DNA of 64,000 nucleotides from Pseudomonadota bacterium (lineage in GTDB: Bacteria; Pseudomonadota; Gammaproteobacteria; Steroidobacterales; SZUA-146): contig JBCCHD010000008.1 in assembly GCA_039028935.1 (NCBI GenBank), positions 62,001 through 126,000 of the forward strand, written 5' to 3'. Below, piece by piece: positions 8,460-17,190 of this stretch. A program made the translations under genes and the position numbers. How positions within the stretch are numbered: the first letter of the stretch is position 1; every line of letters starts with the position of its first letter. Under the pieces are notes generated by a model, which was given only the letters and a program-made list of their open reading frames with translations, ran no database searches and was not told the origin of the DNA.

Positions 8460-9193
8460 CCACACGTGCCTGGATAACCGAATGCAGCGCTGAACTGCTC
8501 AAAGCGCTGCGCGCACCCGAATACATGATTCCTACAATGATTTTTCCGGTGGCGTTCTACACGTTCTTTGGTGTGATCATGCCTCAAGGTAACGGTGCCA
8601 GCGAATATCTGCTTGCAACGTATGGCGTCTTTGCGGTCATGGGGCCGGCGGTCTTTGGATTCGGGGTGGCGGTCGCTAATGAACGCGATCGCGGTTGGCT
8701 CGATCTGAAACGCGCGTCACCGGCGCACGGTGCCAGTTATATCGTGGCCAAAATCGTGGTCACGCTGCTGGTCGCCTCCTTGGCTGTGGCGCTGGTGTAT
8801 GCGGTCGCTGGGTTTGCGGCAGACGTGGCATTGCCAAGGTCGGTATGGCTTGCGCTTTTTGCTGTCCACGTGTCGTCGGCACTGCCGTTTATTCTGATCG
8901 GTTTGACTATCGGATTTACGCTCGGCGCCAATGCGGCCGTCGCCGTCGCCAATCTGGTGTTCATGGGGCTTGCCATACTCGGGGGGCTATGGATTCCGAT
9001 TTCCCTCTATCCAGATGTCATGCAGGGGTTTGCGCGCGCGTTGCCTTCATATCATCTCGGTGAAATGGCGCTGTCGGTAGCGGGTGCGCCCGGTGATCAC
9101 ACCTTTACGAATCATGCCGTGATCATGCTTGTCATGACATTGGCGCTGGCGGGCTTAACGCTGTTCGCGTGGCACCGCCAACGCAATATCTAA
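8456..9193 (+). CDS. ABC-2 type exporter permease
   Basis: A 245-residue permease with about six membrane helices (near residues 22-40, 58-80, 103-128, 135-160, 165-190 and 220-240), the ABC-2 membrane fold. A 4-base overlap with the upstream ATPase gene couples the two. It probably works as a homodimer with two copies of that ATPase to export a small molecule, lipid or peptide; the substrate is unknown. The next gene begins 75 nt downstream with a good ribosome-binding site. Confidence 0.92.
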   Translation: MTTRAWITECSAELLKALRAPEYMIPTMIFPVAFYTFFGVIMPQGNGASEYLLATYGVFAVMGPAVFGFGVAVANERDRGWLDLKRASPAHGASYIVAKIVVTLLVASLAVALVYAVAGFAADVALPRSVWLALFAVHVSSALPFILIGLTIGFTLGANAAVAVANLVFMGLAILGGLWIPISLYPDVMQGFARALPSYHLGEMALSVAGAPGDHTFTNHAVIMLVMTLALAGLTLFAWHRQRNI

Positions 9194-9268
9194 TGGCTGT
9201 TGTGTGTCGGTCATGCCCATCACCTTGCCACCATCACAACACGTTTGCTTCGGTCTAAGGAGTCGATC

Positions 9269-11050
9269 ATGAATCGAATATTTGGTTTGGCGGTAGTGAG
9301 TGTTGTGGCTCTGCTCACGCTGCTGCTTTTTACACTGCCGGTGCCCAGCAACGCTGTTGCGTTGATCGATGCGGGGCTGATTATCGAGAACGCGTATGTG
9401 ACCGACGAAACGGGCGCGCGCACCACGGAATCGATCGTAATGGAAGGGGGGCACATCGTGCAGATCAGCGAGACGCCGCCGGTATCCGCGACCGCAACAC
9501 GCATTGATGGCACGGGCCTCACCGCCATTCCGGGTCTTATCGACAGCCATACGCATTCTTATGGATCGGCGTTGACCGACGCGCTCCGTTGGGGGGTGAC
9601 GGCCAACGTGGATATGTTCTCGGCCCCTACGGTGCTGGGAACGAGTCGTGCGCAGCGCGAGGATGTGAATCAGGTTAGCCAGGCCGATCTGTACAGTGCC
9701 GGTATGTTGGCAACCGCGGAGGGCGGTCACGGCACGCAGTTCGGATTGCCCGTCGAGACTCTTGCCACACCCGATGACGCGACTGCGTTTGTGCTCGCAC
9801 GCAAAAAAGAGGGGTCCGATTTTATTAAGCTGGTGTACATGCCGAATCAGTCGCGCGTGCCGAGCCTCGACCGCGCAACCGCACGGGCGGTGATCGATGC
9901 AGCGCATACCGAGGGACTCCTTGCTGTTGCGCACATCTCGATTCAGCAGGCTGCTCAACACATGATTGAAGACGGCATCGATGGACTGGTGCATGTCTTT
10001 GCGGACGAGGCGGTAAGCGATGAGCTGGTGCAGCTTGCCCAACGCAATAATGTGTTTGTGGTGCCGACGCTGGCGATCATCGCGTCCGTGGCTGGCATCG
10101 ACGATCCGGTTGCTGAACACGACGAGGTCAAAAAATGGCTGTCGCCCATGCAAGCGCAGACTCTGGGTGCGCGTTTTCCGTCCGGCATTCCGGGCTTTGA
10201 CTTTGAGACGGCGTTGGGCAACGTGCGGGCGCTGCACGAAGGTGGGGTAATGATCCTGGCTGGTTCGGACGCGCCCAATCCCGGCACCGCGCACGGCTAC
10301 AGTCTGCATCGTGAGCTCGAACTCTTGGCGTCAGCCGGTCTTTCCCCAACGGAAGCGCTTCTTGCCGCCACCCGTTATCCCGCCCAGGCATTTGGGCTGA
10401 AACAGCGCGGCGAACTGAGCGTGGGGCAACGCGCTGATGTGCTGCTGGTGCGCGGTAACCCCTATCAAAATGTCAGCGCGGCGCGACAAATCAAACACGT
10501 GATTAAAAACGGTCACGAAATTTCGCGGCGCGAAAGGCCCAAATCATCTAACCCGCCAATTGAAACTGGGCAGCTCAGTGCTTTTGAGCAGGATTTGAAG
10601 GGGCCCGGTTCACTCCAGTGGTCCGCCACAAGCGACAGCATTATGGGTGGCAATTCGACGGCCACCATTGAGCGCGTTAAGCGCGATGGCGAGAACTACG
10701 CCTTAGCGGTGAAAGCCGAGGTCCAACCGGGGTTTGCGTATCCGTGGGCCGGCGTGGGGCTCGGCGCTGGGCCCTCGGCCTCGCCGGTTGATCTGACGGC
10801 GTTCGCGGTGATCCGTTTCGAGATTCGCGGTACGCCGGGGCGCTATCGACTCATGATGTTCAGCGGCCGGGGAGCCGGTGCACCACCCACTCTGGAGTTT
10901 GATGTGACCAAGACGTGGCAAACCGTGACGCTGCCCCTGGAGCGTTTTGCCGGATTCGACGCCAAGGCGTTCTCAATGCTCAGTATTGTGGGGGATACGC
11001 GCCCACGAGTCGTGGAGTTTGAGATTGATGAGGTAAGATTTGATCCATGA
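9269..11050 (+). CDS. exported amidohydrolase fused to a C-terminal CIA30 domain
   Basis: A 593-residue protein with an N-terminal signal sequence (about 1-29) and a metal-dependent amidohydrolase domain of the imidazolonepropionase-like group (about 33-430). Metal-ligand motifs are the HxH in DSHTHS (His94, His96), a histidine in VAHIS, the GLVHVFAD segment and the aspartate in LAGSDAP. About 435-590 resembles CIA30 (complex I intermediate-associated protein 30), a beta-sandwich: note SIMGGNS, FEIRG, YRLMMFSG and FEIDEVRF. The ATG at 9269 is preceded by AAGGAG; an upstream in-frame start (9200) lacks one. It overlaps the histidine kinase start by 4 bases. It probably hydrolyses a cyclic amide or peptide-like compound in the periplasm; the substrate is unknown. 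Confidence 0.85.
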   Translation: MNRIFGLAVVSVVALLTLLLFTLPVPSNAVALIDAGLIIENAYVTDETGARTTESIVMEGGHIVQISETPPVSATATRIDGTGLTAIPGLIDSHTHSYGSALTDALRWGVTANVDMFSAPTVLGTSRAQREDVNQVSQADLYSAGMLATAEGGHGTQFGLPVETLATPDDATAFVLARKKEGSDFIKLVYMPNQSRVPSLDRATARAVIDAAHTEGLLAVAHISIQQAAQHMIEDGIDGLVHVFADEAVSDELVQLAQRNNVFVVPTLAIIASVAGIDDPVAEHDEVKKWLSPMQAQTLGARFPSGIPGFDFETALGNVRALHEGGVMILAGSDAPNPGTAHGYSLHRELELLASAGLSPTEALLAATRYPAQAFGLKQRGELSVGQRADVLLVRGNPYQNVSAARQIKHVIKNGHEISRRERPKSSNPPIETGQLSAFEQDLKGPGSLQWSATSDSIMGGNSTATIERVKRDGENYALAVKAEVQPGFAYPWAGVGLGAGPSASPVDLTAFAVIRFEIRGTPGRYRLMMFSGRGAGAPPTLEFDVTKTWQTVTLPLERFAGFDAKAFSMLSIVGDTRPRVVEFEIDEVRFDP

Positions 11051-12180
11051 CCTCGCCCTCTGACCTGAATGATGAACATCCGCTGTCAAACGCGGCGGGC
11101 CGATTGAGCACGACGCCGGCGTTCAATCTCATCTATTTGGTGTTTTTGCTCTTCCCGTGGATCTGGGTAAAGCCGCGGTTAGTGGATGTTGCGGTCGCAA
11201 TGGTCGTGCTGGCAATTTTCATTCCACTTCATCTTAAGACGTTTTTCGCGCCGACCCGTAAACGGTTGTTGCCCATCGCGATTACCGCGCTGCTCGGGTC
11301 GGTCTGCAGTTTCTTCGTGCTGGGTGCGGGCGTGTTTCAGGTGTACTGCGGCGCCATGGCCGGCTTTTGTCGTCCGGTCAAACTATCGGGCCTGCTGCTT
11401 GGTCTGTGCGCGGTAGTGTTTACCGCGAGCGCGTGGATGGCCGACCGGGCCCTGGTCGAAATGGGATTCATCTTGTTTATGTCGGCGATTGTGTGGTTTA
11501 GCTGTCTGTCGACCGCGCAAACCCTGATCGACAATCGCCAACTCGAGCGTGAACATGAGTTGGATCGGCAGACAGCATCGTTAATGGAACGCGAGCGCAT
11601 CGGTCGAGATCTGCACGATCTGCTCGGACATACTCTAACAATGGTCGCCTTGAAGTCAGATCTTGCGCGACGTCTTATCGACACGGATCCGGCACAAGCC
11701 AAAGCGGAGATCGGTGACATTCAAACGGGTGCCCGGCAGGCGCTGCAGGACGTTCGTGCCGCCTTAAGTGGGCTCGCCGCGGTGTCGATTGCCGGGGAGT
11801 TGGCGAATGCGCGTAAAGCGCTCGGAGCCGCAGACGTATCGTTGAGCGTGACCGGCCATGTGCCGACACTCTCGGCCGATCAAGATCAGGCAATCGGTTT
11901 AATGATTCGCGAAGCGGTCACTAACATCATTCGCCACACGGACGCGACTGACGCGCATATCGAGTTTTCCGTTGACGACGCGGTGCAAACGGTCACCGTG
12001 CGGGATAACGGCGGGGGACAAATCGGTGCAGAGGGTCGCGGGTTGAGTGGTTTGCGTCGTCGTATTGAGGCGCTGGGCGGAACGGTTCAGGTGGCTGGCA
12101 ATGCGAATGATCGCCTCTCCCATGCGATGGCGGATTGGTCGGGAGTGAGCATCAGCGCAAGCTTGCCTGTGACGTCATGA
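11047..12180 (+). CDS. sensor histidine kinase, DesK/LiaS (NarL-partner) type
   Basis: A 377-residue kinase. The N-terminal third holds several hydrophobic helices (about residues 22-150) with almost no extracytoplasmic loops, as in intramembrane-sensing kinases. The HisKA_3 phosphoacceptor lies in RIGRDLHDLLGH (about 180-191). The N-box IREAVTNIIRH and a glycine-rich GLSGLRRR motif mark the ATPase domain. Four-base overlaps at both ends (with the amidohydrolase and the regulator) place it firmly in this operon. By analogy with LiaS/DesK/YvfT it may sense membrane state or the exporter itself, which is inference. Confidence 0.92.
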   Translation: MTSPSDLNDEHPLSNAAGRLSTTPAFNLIYLVFLLFPWIWVKPRLVDVAVAMVVLAIFIPLHLKTFFAPTRKRLLPIAITALLGSVCSFFVLGAGVFQVYCGAMAGFCRPVKLSGLLLGLCAVVFTASAWMADRALVEMGFILFMSAIVWFSCLSTAQTLIDNRQLEREHELDRQTASLMERERIGRDLHDLLGHTLTMVALKSDLARRLIDTDPAQAKAEIGDIQTGARQALQDVRAALSGLAAVSIAGELANARKALGAADVSLSVTGHVPTLSADQDQAIGLMIREAVTNIIRHTDATDAHIEFSVDDAVQTVTVRDNGGGQIGAEGRGLSGLRRRIEALGGTVQVAGNANDRLSHAMADWSGVSISASLPVTS

Positions 12181-12779
12181 TTCGACTGGTGTTGGCGGAA
12201 GATCAATCGATGCTGCGCGGTGCGCTGGCAACGCTGCTCGCACTTGAACCGGATATGCAGGTGGTGGCGCAAACCGACAATGGCCGAGAAGCGCTGGAAC
12301 TGGTGAATACGCATCAACCGGATGTGCTGGTGACCGATATCGAAATGCCGGAAATGACCGGTCTGGACGTGGCGGCCGAACTCGATGCACAACAATCCGA
12401 TACGGCGGTACTGATTATCACCACGTTTGCCCGTTCTGGCTATCTTCAACGCGCGCGAGCGGCCTGTGTTAAGGGTTATTTGCTCAAGGATACGCCCAGC
12501 GAGGAACTGGCCGAGGCGGTGCGCCGCGTGGCGCGCGGCGAAGAGGTGTTTACGCTCGATGCGCGCAGCAATGCATGGATTGGTGAGGACCCGCTAACCG
12601 ATTCACAGCGACGGCTGCTGCAATTAGCGGAGCAGGGCTTAACCAATAAGGACATTGCCGCGCGCCTGCATTTGTCGGTGGGCACGGTGCGCAATTACCT
12701 AAATGAAATCAACGATATTTTGGGCGTATCAAACCGCATTGAAGCGTTTCGTACGGCGCGCGAGAACGGTTGGCTATAG
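12177..12779 (+). CDS. NarL/DesR-type response regulator
   Basis: A 200-residue regulator: receiver domain (about 1-120, acidic pair E9-D10, phosphoacceptor Asp in DVLVTDIEMPE, Lys in YLLKDTPSEEL) and a LuxR-type helix-turn-helix (about 135-198, AEQGLTNKDIAARLHLSVGTVRN). The ATG at 12177 overlaps the kinase stop (ATGA), so the in-frame ATG 42 nt upstream is rejected. It is the last gene of the exporter/amidohydrolase operon and probably controls that operon. It runs convergently into purD with only 7 nt between the stop codons and no visible terminator hairpin. Confidence 0.94.
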   Translation: MIRLVLAEDQSMLRGALATLLALEPDMQVVAQTDNGREALELVNTHQPDVLVTDIEMPEMTGLDVAAELDAQQSDTAVLIITTFARSGYLQRARAACVKGYLLKDTPSEELAEAVRRVARGEEVFTLDARSNAWIGEDPLTDSQRRLLQLAEQGLTNKDIAARLHLSVGTVRNYLNEINDILGVSNRIEAFRTARENGWL

Positions 12780-12786
12780 CGAGATG

Positions 12787-14064
12787 CTATTCGCGAGCGA
12801 TGGCCCGATGGGCAATGTCGTCACGAAAATACGCGTTATCCCATTGAATGTTGTTCAGCGCCGCATAGGCGTTTTGTTGCGCTTCGGACGTGGTGTTACC
12901 TAACGCCGTGACGCACAACACGCGACCGCCGTTAGTAACGATGTCATCGCCTTTTTGTGCCGTCCCGGCGTGAAACACCTTGGCGGTTTCGCCGGCCTTC
13001 TCAAGCCCACTAATGACATCGCCTTTGTTGTAATCGTACGGGTAACCGCCGGCGGCCATAACAACACCCACCGCGACCTGCTCGTCCCATTCGGCATTGC
13101 ACTGATCGAGTGTGCCGAGGGTGGCCGCTTCGCACAGTGCGGCGAAGTCGGATTTTAGACGCAGCATGATGGGCTGGGTTTCGGGGTCGCCGAAGCGGCA
13201 ATTGAACTCAAGCACGCGCGGATTGCCGTCGTCGTCGACCATAATGCCGGCATACAAAAAGCCCACATAGCGATGGCCATCGGCGGCCATGCCGTCGACG
13301 GTCGGGCGCATGACCTCGTTCATCACTCGCTCATGAAGCGTGGCGTCAAGTACCGGGGCGGGGGAGTAGGCCCCCATGCCGCCGGTATTCGGTCCTTGAT
13401 CGCCATTGTCGCGCGCTTTGTGATCTTGTGAGCTGGCCAGCGGTAGGATGTTTCTTCCGTCGACCATGGCGATGAAGCTGACTTCTTCGCCGCGTAAGAA
13501 CTCTTCGATCACCACTCGTCGACCCGCATCGCCAAAGGCATCACCGGACAGCATGTCGCGCACCGTGCGTTCGGCTTCATCCACCGTCTGCGCAATGATC
13601 ACGCCTTTGCCGGCGGCCAAGCCGTCGGTCTTGATGACGATGGGCGCGCCGTGTTCACGAATGAAGTCGAGCGCGGGTTCGAGCGTGTAAAAACTCTGCG
13701 CGGCGGCGGTTGGGATGTGGTGCCGAAACAGGAACTCTTTCATGAAGGCTTTGGAACCTTCGAGCTGCGCCGCATCGCGATTGGGACCGAAGCAGCTGAG
13801 CCCCTCAGCCTGAAACGCGTCGACCACGCCGGCAACCAGCGGATCTTCAGGGCCCACGACCGTGAGTGCCACCTGCTCGTCTTTGGCCAGTGCGACCAGT
13901 GAGGGAATGTCGTTGGCCGCCACGTTGACGTTGCGGACATTGGGCTCGTCGGCAGTGCCGGGATTGCCGGGCGCGACAAGTACCTCAGAGACCGATGGCG
14001 ATAGACTCAGTTTCCAAGCGAGCGCATGCTCGCGCCCACCGGAGCCGATGACGAGTACTTTCAT
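12787..14064 (-). CDS. purD: phosphoribosylamine-glycine ligase (GAR synthetase)
   Basis: A 425-residue enzyme that joins glycine to phosphoribosylamine with ATP, the second step of de novo purine synthesis, in the cytoplasm. It has the N-terminal motif MKVLVIGSGGREHALAWKL, the ATP-grasp segment APIVIKTDGLAAGKGV and the metal-site region LEFNCRFGDPETQ. Length matches the family (about 425-430). It lies 16 nt downstream of purH, in the same orientation, as in many gammaproteobacteria. Confidence 0.98.
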   Translation of the reverse strand: MKVLVIGSGGREHALAWKLSLSPSVSEVLVAPGNPGTADEPNVRNVNVAANDIPSLVALAKDEQVALTVVGPEDPLVAGVVDAFQAEGLSCFGPNRDAAQLEGSKAFMKEFLFRHHIPTAAAQSFYTLEPALDFIREHGAPIVIKTDGLAAGKGVIIAQTVDEAERTVRDMLSGDAFGDAGRRVVIEEFLRGEEVSFIAMVDGRNILPLASSQDHKARDNGDQGPNTGGMGAYSPAPVLDATLHERVMNEVMRPTVDGMAADGHRYVGFLYAGIMVDDDGNPRVLEFNCRFGDPETQPIMLRLKSDFAALCEAATLGTLDQCNAEWDEQVAVGVVMAAGGYPYDYNKGDVISGLEKAGETAKVFHAGTAQKGDDIVTNGGRVLCVTALGNTTSEAQQNAYAALNNIQWDNAYFRDDIAHRAIARE

Positions 14065-14080
14065 AGGATTCAGCGATTCC

Positions 14081-15652
14081 TTAGTGCCGGAAATGGCGCA
14101 TGCCGGTGAACACCATGGCGATGTCGTGTTCGTCTGCGGCGGCGATTACTTCGTCGTCGCGCTTGGAACCCCCGGGCTGAATGACGGCGGTCACGCCGTG
14201 TTCGATGGCGATGTCGAGGCCGTCACGAAACGGGAAGAACGCGTCGGATGCCATCACACTGTTTTTCAGTGTGAGTCCCGCGTCGGCGGCTTTCATCGCC
14301 GCGACCCGCGAGCTGTAAACGCGGCTCATTTGGCCAGCGCCGATGCCGACAGTGAAGGCGTTCTTGGCAAAAATAATGGCGTTGCTTTTGACAAACTTGC
14401 ACACCTTCATGGCAAACAGCATGTCGGTCAGTTCGTTTTCGGTTGGCGCGCGCTCGGTCACGAGCTTGAGATCGGCTTGGTCAACGAGTTGAATATCGCG
14501 ATCTTGTACAAGCAGGCCGCCGGTCACCTGTTTGGTGTCCATGATCGGCGTGGCCTCCATATTCCACCACCCGGTGTTGAGCACCCGCACATTGGGTTTG
14601 TCGGCGAGTAAATCGAGTGCGCTTTGGCTGATGTCGGGGGCTAAAATCACCTCAACAAACTGTCGCTTGAGAATCGCCTCTGCCGTTTCACCGTCGAGTC
14701 GACGATTGAAGGCAATGATACCGCCAAACGCAGAAGTTGAATCGGTGCTGTACGCGCGCTTGTAGGCGTCGAGAATGTTGTCGTCGCGGGCGACCCCACA
14801 CGGATTGGCGTGTTTGACGATCACACACGCGGGCTCATAAAACTGTTTAACGCATTCAAGTGCGGCGTCGGCATCGGCAATGTTGTTGTAGGACAGTTCT
14901 TTGCCCTGGAGCTGTTCGGCTGTGGACACCGAGGCCTGGTTAAAGGTTGGGTCCACATAGAATGCGGCGCGTTGATGCGGGTTTTCACCGTAGCGTAAAT
15001 CGAATTTTTTGTTGAAGTCGAGCGACAGTGAATCATCAAAGGCACTAAGCTCAATGTTCGTTTCCGTATCGCCGGCGCCTTCAAGGTAGGCGGCAATTGC
15101 GGCGTCATAGCTGGCGACATGTCGAAACGCTCGAGTGGCCATGGCTTTACGAAAATCGGCGTCGATGCCGTCGCCGCGTCCTAGTCGCGCGAGCAAACCG
15201 GCGTAGTCGTCTGCATCGGTGATCACCACCACGTCCTGATGGTTCTTTGCCGCCGCACGAATCATAGCGGGACCACCGATGTCGATGTTCTCAATCGCTT
15301 CGGCGAATGAGCAATCGGGATTGGCGACTGTTTCGCGAAAGGGATAAAGATTGACGATCAAAAAATCGATCGGTGCGATATCGTGTTCACGCATGATGTC
15401 ATCGTCAATCCCGCGACGACCAAGCAGTCCGCCATGAATCCGCGGATGCAGCGTTTTAACGCGACCGTCCATGATTTCGGGGAAGTTGGTTACGTCCGAT
15501 ACGCTCGTGATTTTGAGACCACTGTCGCGCAACAATCGCGCGGTGCCGCCGGTCGAAATGACCTCGACACCGGCCGCTATAAGCCCTTGAGCCAGTTCAA
15601 AAATTCCGGTTTTATCGGAAACGCTTATGAGCGCCTTGCTGTTGCCCGTCAT
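14081..15652 (-). CDS. purH: bifunctional AICAR transformylase / IMP cyclohydrolase
   Basis: A 523-residue enzyme catalysing the last two steps of IMP synthesis. The N-terminal cyclohydrolase (MGS-like) domain contains SVSDKTGI and [15 protein letters not shown]. The C-terminal transformylase contains RYGENPHQ, the catalytic Lys-His of [12 protein letters not shown] and [10 protein letters not shown]. It sits 10 nt after fis. The Fis regulator and two purine genes in one transcription unit tie nucleotide supply to growth-rate control (inference). Confidence 0.98.
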   Translation of the reverse strand: MTGNSKALISVSDKTGIFELAQGLIAAGVEVISTGGTARLLRDSGLKITSVSDVTNFPEIMDGRVKTLHPRIHGGLLGRRGIDDDIMREHDIAPIDFLIVNLYPFRETVANPDCSFAEAIENIDIGGPAMIRAAAKNHQDVVVITDADDYAGLLARLGRGDGIDADFRKAMATRAFRHVASYDAAIAAYLEGAGDTETNIELSAFDDSLSLDFNKKFDLRYGENPHQRAAFYVDPTFNQASVSTAEQLQGKELSYNNIADADAALECVKQFYEPACVIVKHANPCGVARDDNILDAYKRAYSTDSTSAFGGIIAFNRRLDGETAEAILKRQFVEVILAPDISQSALDLLADKPNVRVLNTGWWNMEATPIMDTKQVTGGLLVQDRDIQLVDQADLKLVTERAPTENELTDMLFAMKVCKFVKSNAIIFAKNAFTVGIGAGQMSRVYSSRVAAMKAADAGLTLKNSVMASDAFFPFRDGLDIAIEHGVTAVIQPGGSKRDDEVIAAADEHDIAMVFTGMRHFRH

Positions 15653-15662
15653 GGCGGTTTGG

Positions 15663-15941
15663 TTACCCCATCATGCCGTAGGTTTTGAGTTTTTTTCGAA
15701 GCGTGCCGCGATTGATGCCGAGGATGCTCGCGGCGCGCGACTGATTGCCTCGCGTATACGTCATCACAGCACGGAACAGCGGCTGTTCCACTTCTTGAAG
15801 AACGGTCTGATAAAACTCAACAGGTGCGTGTCCATTCAGTGAACCGAAGTAAGCATCGAAGGCTTCTTCAGCGGAATCGCGCAGTGGTCGTGACCCTCCC
15901 AGTTCAGACGGTACCGCGCGCTCAATCATTTTTTCGGTCAT
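15663..15941 (-). CDS. fis: Fis family DNA-binding protein
   Basis: A 92-residue nucleoid protein. The C-terminal helix-turn-helix ([26 protein letters not shown]) is the Fis signature. The central region carries the dimerisation helices. An in-frame ATG at 16028 would overlap the end of dusB and give an atypical N-terminus, so the ATG at 15941 is chosen; it leaves 37 nt after the dusB stop. The dusB-fis pair is the classical operon in gammaproteobacteria. Confidence 0.95.
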   Translation of the reverse strand: MTEKMIERAVPSELGGSRPLRDSAEEAFDAYFGSLNGHAPVEFYQTVLQEVEQPLFRAVMTYTRGNQSRAASILGINRGTLRKKLKTYGMMG

Positions 15942-15978
15942 GTAAAACAACCACCCCAATTCGTAATCGATTTTTAGA

Positions 15979-16974
15979 TCAGGCTGCGGCCGTTTTCTGT
16001 GTGATGAGAACAGAAAAGTATCGGGCAACCCATTTTAATTGTTCGACCGATGTGTCGCACCGAACCAACTCGTGAAGATATGGTTTGGCGAACGGTCGAC
16101 TTTGCAGATACCAGGTCAGATGTTTGCGTGCAATTCTGACGCCATGGCTATCCCCATAGAAGCCATAGAGATTGACCAGATGGTTGGTCATAGTATCACG
16201 GACAAAGCCAATGTCCTCCGAGATCGGAGAATAATTTGCACGGTCGGGAGAGAGGTCGTTAAGGATTTGCTGAAAAATCCACGGTTGGCCCTGTGCAGCA
16301 CGACCAATCATCACGCCCGCCGCCCCGGTGTGTTGCAGTGCTGCACGCGCAGATTCTGCGCAGGTGATGTCACCGTTGGCCAGCACCGGGATCGACACCT
16401 CGCGCACGATGTCGCGAATCGTATCGAATTCGGCATGACCTTTGAACTTGCATTCTCTCGTGCGCCCGTGCACCGCGAGCGCCTGCACACCGGCGTCCTC
16501 GGCGATGCGCGCAACGCTTACTCCGTTGCGTTGCTCGGGCGACCAACCGGTGCGCATTTTCATTGTGACCGGTACATCCACAGCATCGACCGCCGCTTCT
16601 AAGATGGCACGCACTAACGACTCGTCTTTCAGGAGCGCCGAGCCGGCGGCTTTCTTGCACACCTTCTTTGCCGGGCAGCCAAAATTAATGTCGATAATTT
16701 GCGCGCCGCGTTCCACATTGAGGCGGGCCGCGTTTGCGATCATGTCGGGATCGCCACCGGCGATCTGCACAATGCGAGGCTCGGGCTCGCCGCTGTGATC
16801 AAGCCGCAATCGGGTTTTGCGCGTGTGCCAAAGCCGTGTATCGCTGGTGATCATTTCCGAAGCGGCCATGCCCGCTCCGAGCGAGCGACACAACGTGCGA
16901 AACGGCAAATCGGTCACGCCGGCCATCGGCGCGAGCGCGAGCGCATTGTCAAATTGATAAGGGCCTATTTGCAT
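15979..16974 (-). CDS. dusB: tRNA-dihydrouridine synthase B
   Basis: A 331-residue FMN enzyme that reduces uridine in the tRNA D-loop. Family motifs are [13 protein letters not shown] at the N-terminus, the catalytic cysteine in [25 protein letters not shown], the [10 protein letters not shown] segment and [18 protein letters not shown] binds FMN phosphate. Normal length. It is first in the dusB-fis-purH-purD group and 216 nt downstream of the DUF3426 gene. That gap (16975-17190) holds no gene that I can support. Confidence 0.97.
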   Translation of the reverse strand: MQIGPYQFDNALALAPMAGVTDLPFRTLCRSLGAGMAASEMITSDTRLWHTRKTRLRLDHSGEPEPRIVQIAGGDPDMIANAARLNVERGAQIIDINFGCPAKKVCKKAAGSALLKDESLVRAILEAAVDAVDVPVTMKMRTGWSPEQRNGVSVARIAEDAGVQALAVHGRTRECKFKGHAEFDTIRDIVREVSIPVLANGDITCAESARAALQHTGAAGVMIGRAAQGQPWIFQQILNDLSPDRANYSPISEDIGFVRDTMTNHLVNLYGFYGDSHGVRIARKHLTWYLQSRPFAKPYLHELVRCDTSVEQLKWVARYFSVLITQKTAAA

Positions 16975-17190
16975 GGCGAGTCGGGGCGGAGGATCTGGGC
17001 TGGCTATGATACCCGATCCGGGCCTCCTGTCTCGGCAAAGGTCCTAAATCGGGCGGTGGCGGCCGCTCGATGAACAGTGGGATCGACGTTGGCTGAGCGC
17101 TTGGAGTCGGGGCCGAGGGATTAGCCGGTTCGAGGGGGTGCTCGCGTTCCGTCGGTTCGTGGTGACAGGCTATCGGGGATCCGAGCCGCG

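Noticed and set aside
9155-10309. 384-codon open frame on the minus strand opposite the amidohydrolase
   Set aside because: Arg/His-rich translation, no recognised domain, no ribosome-binding site; it mirrors the codon bias of the real gene.
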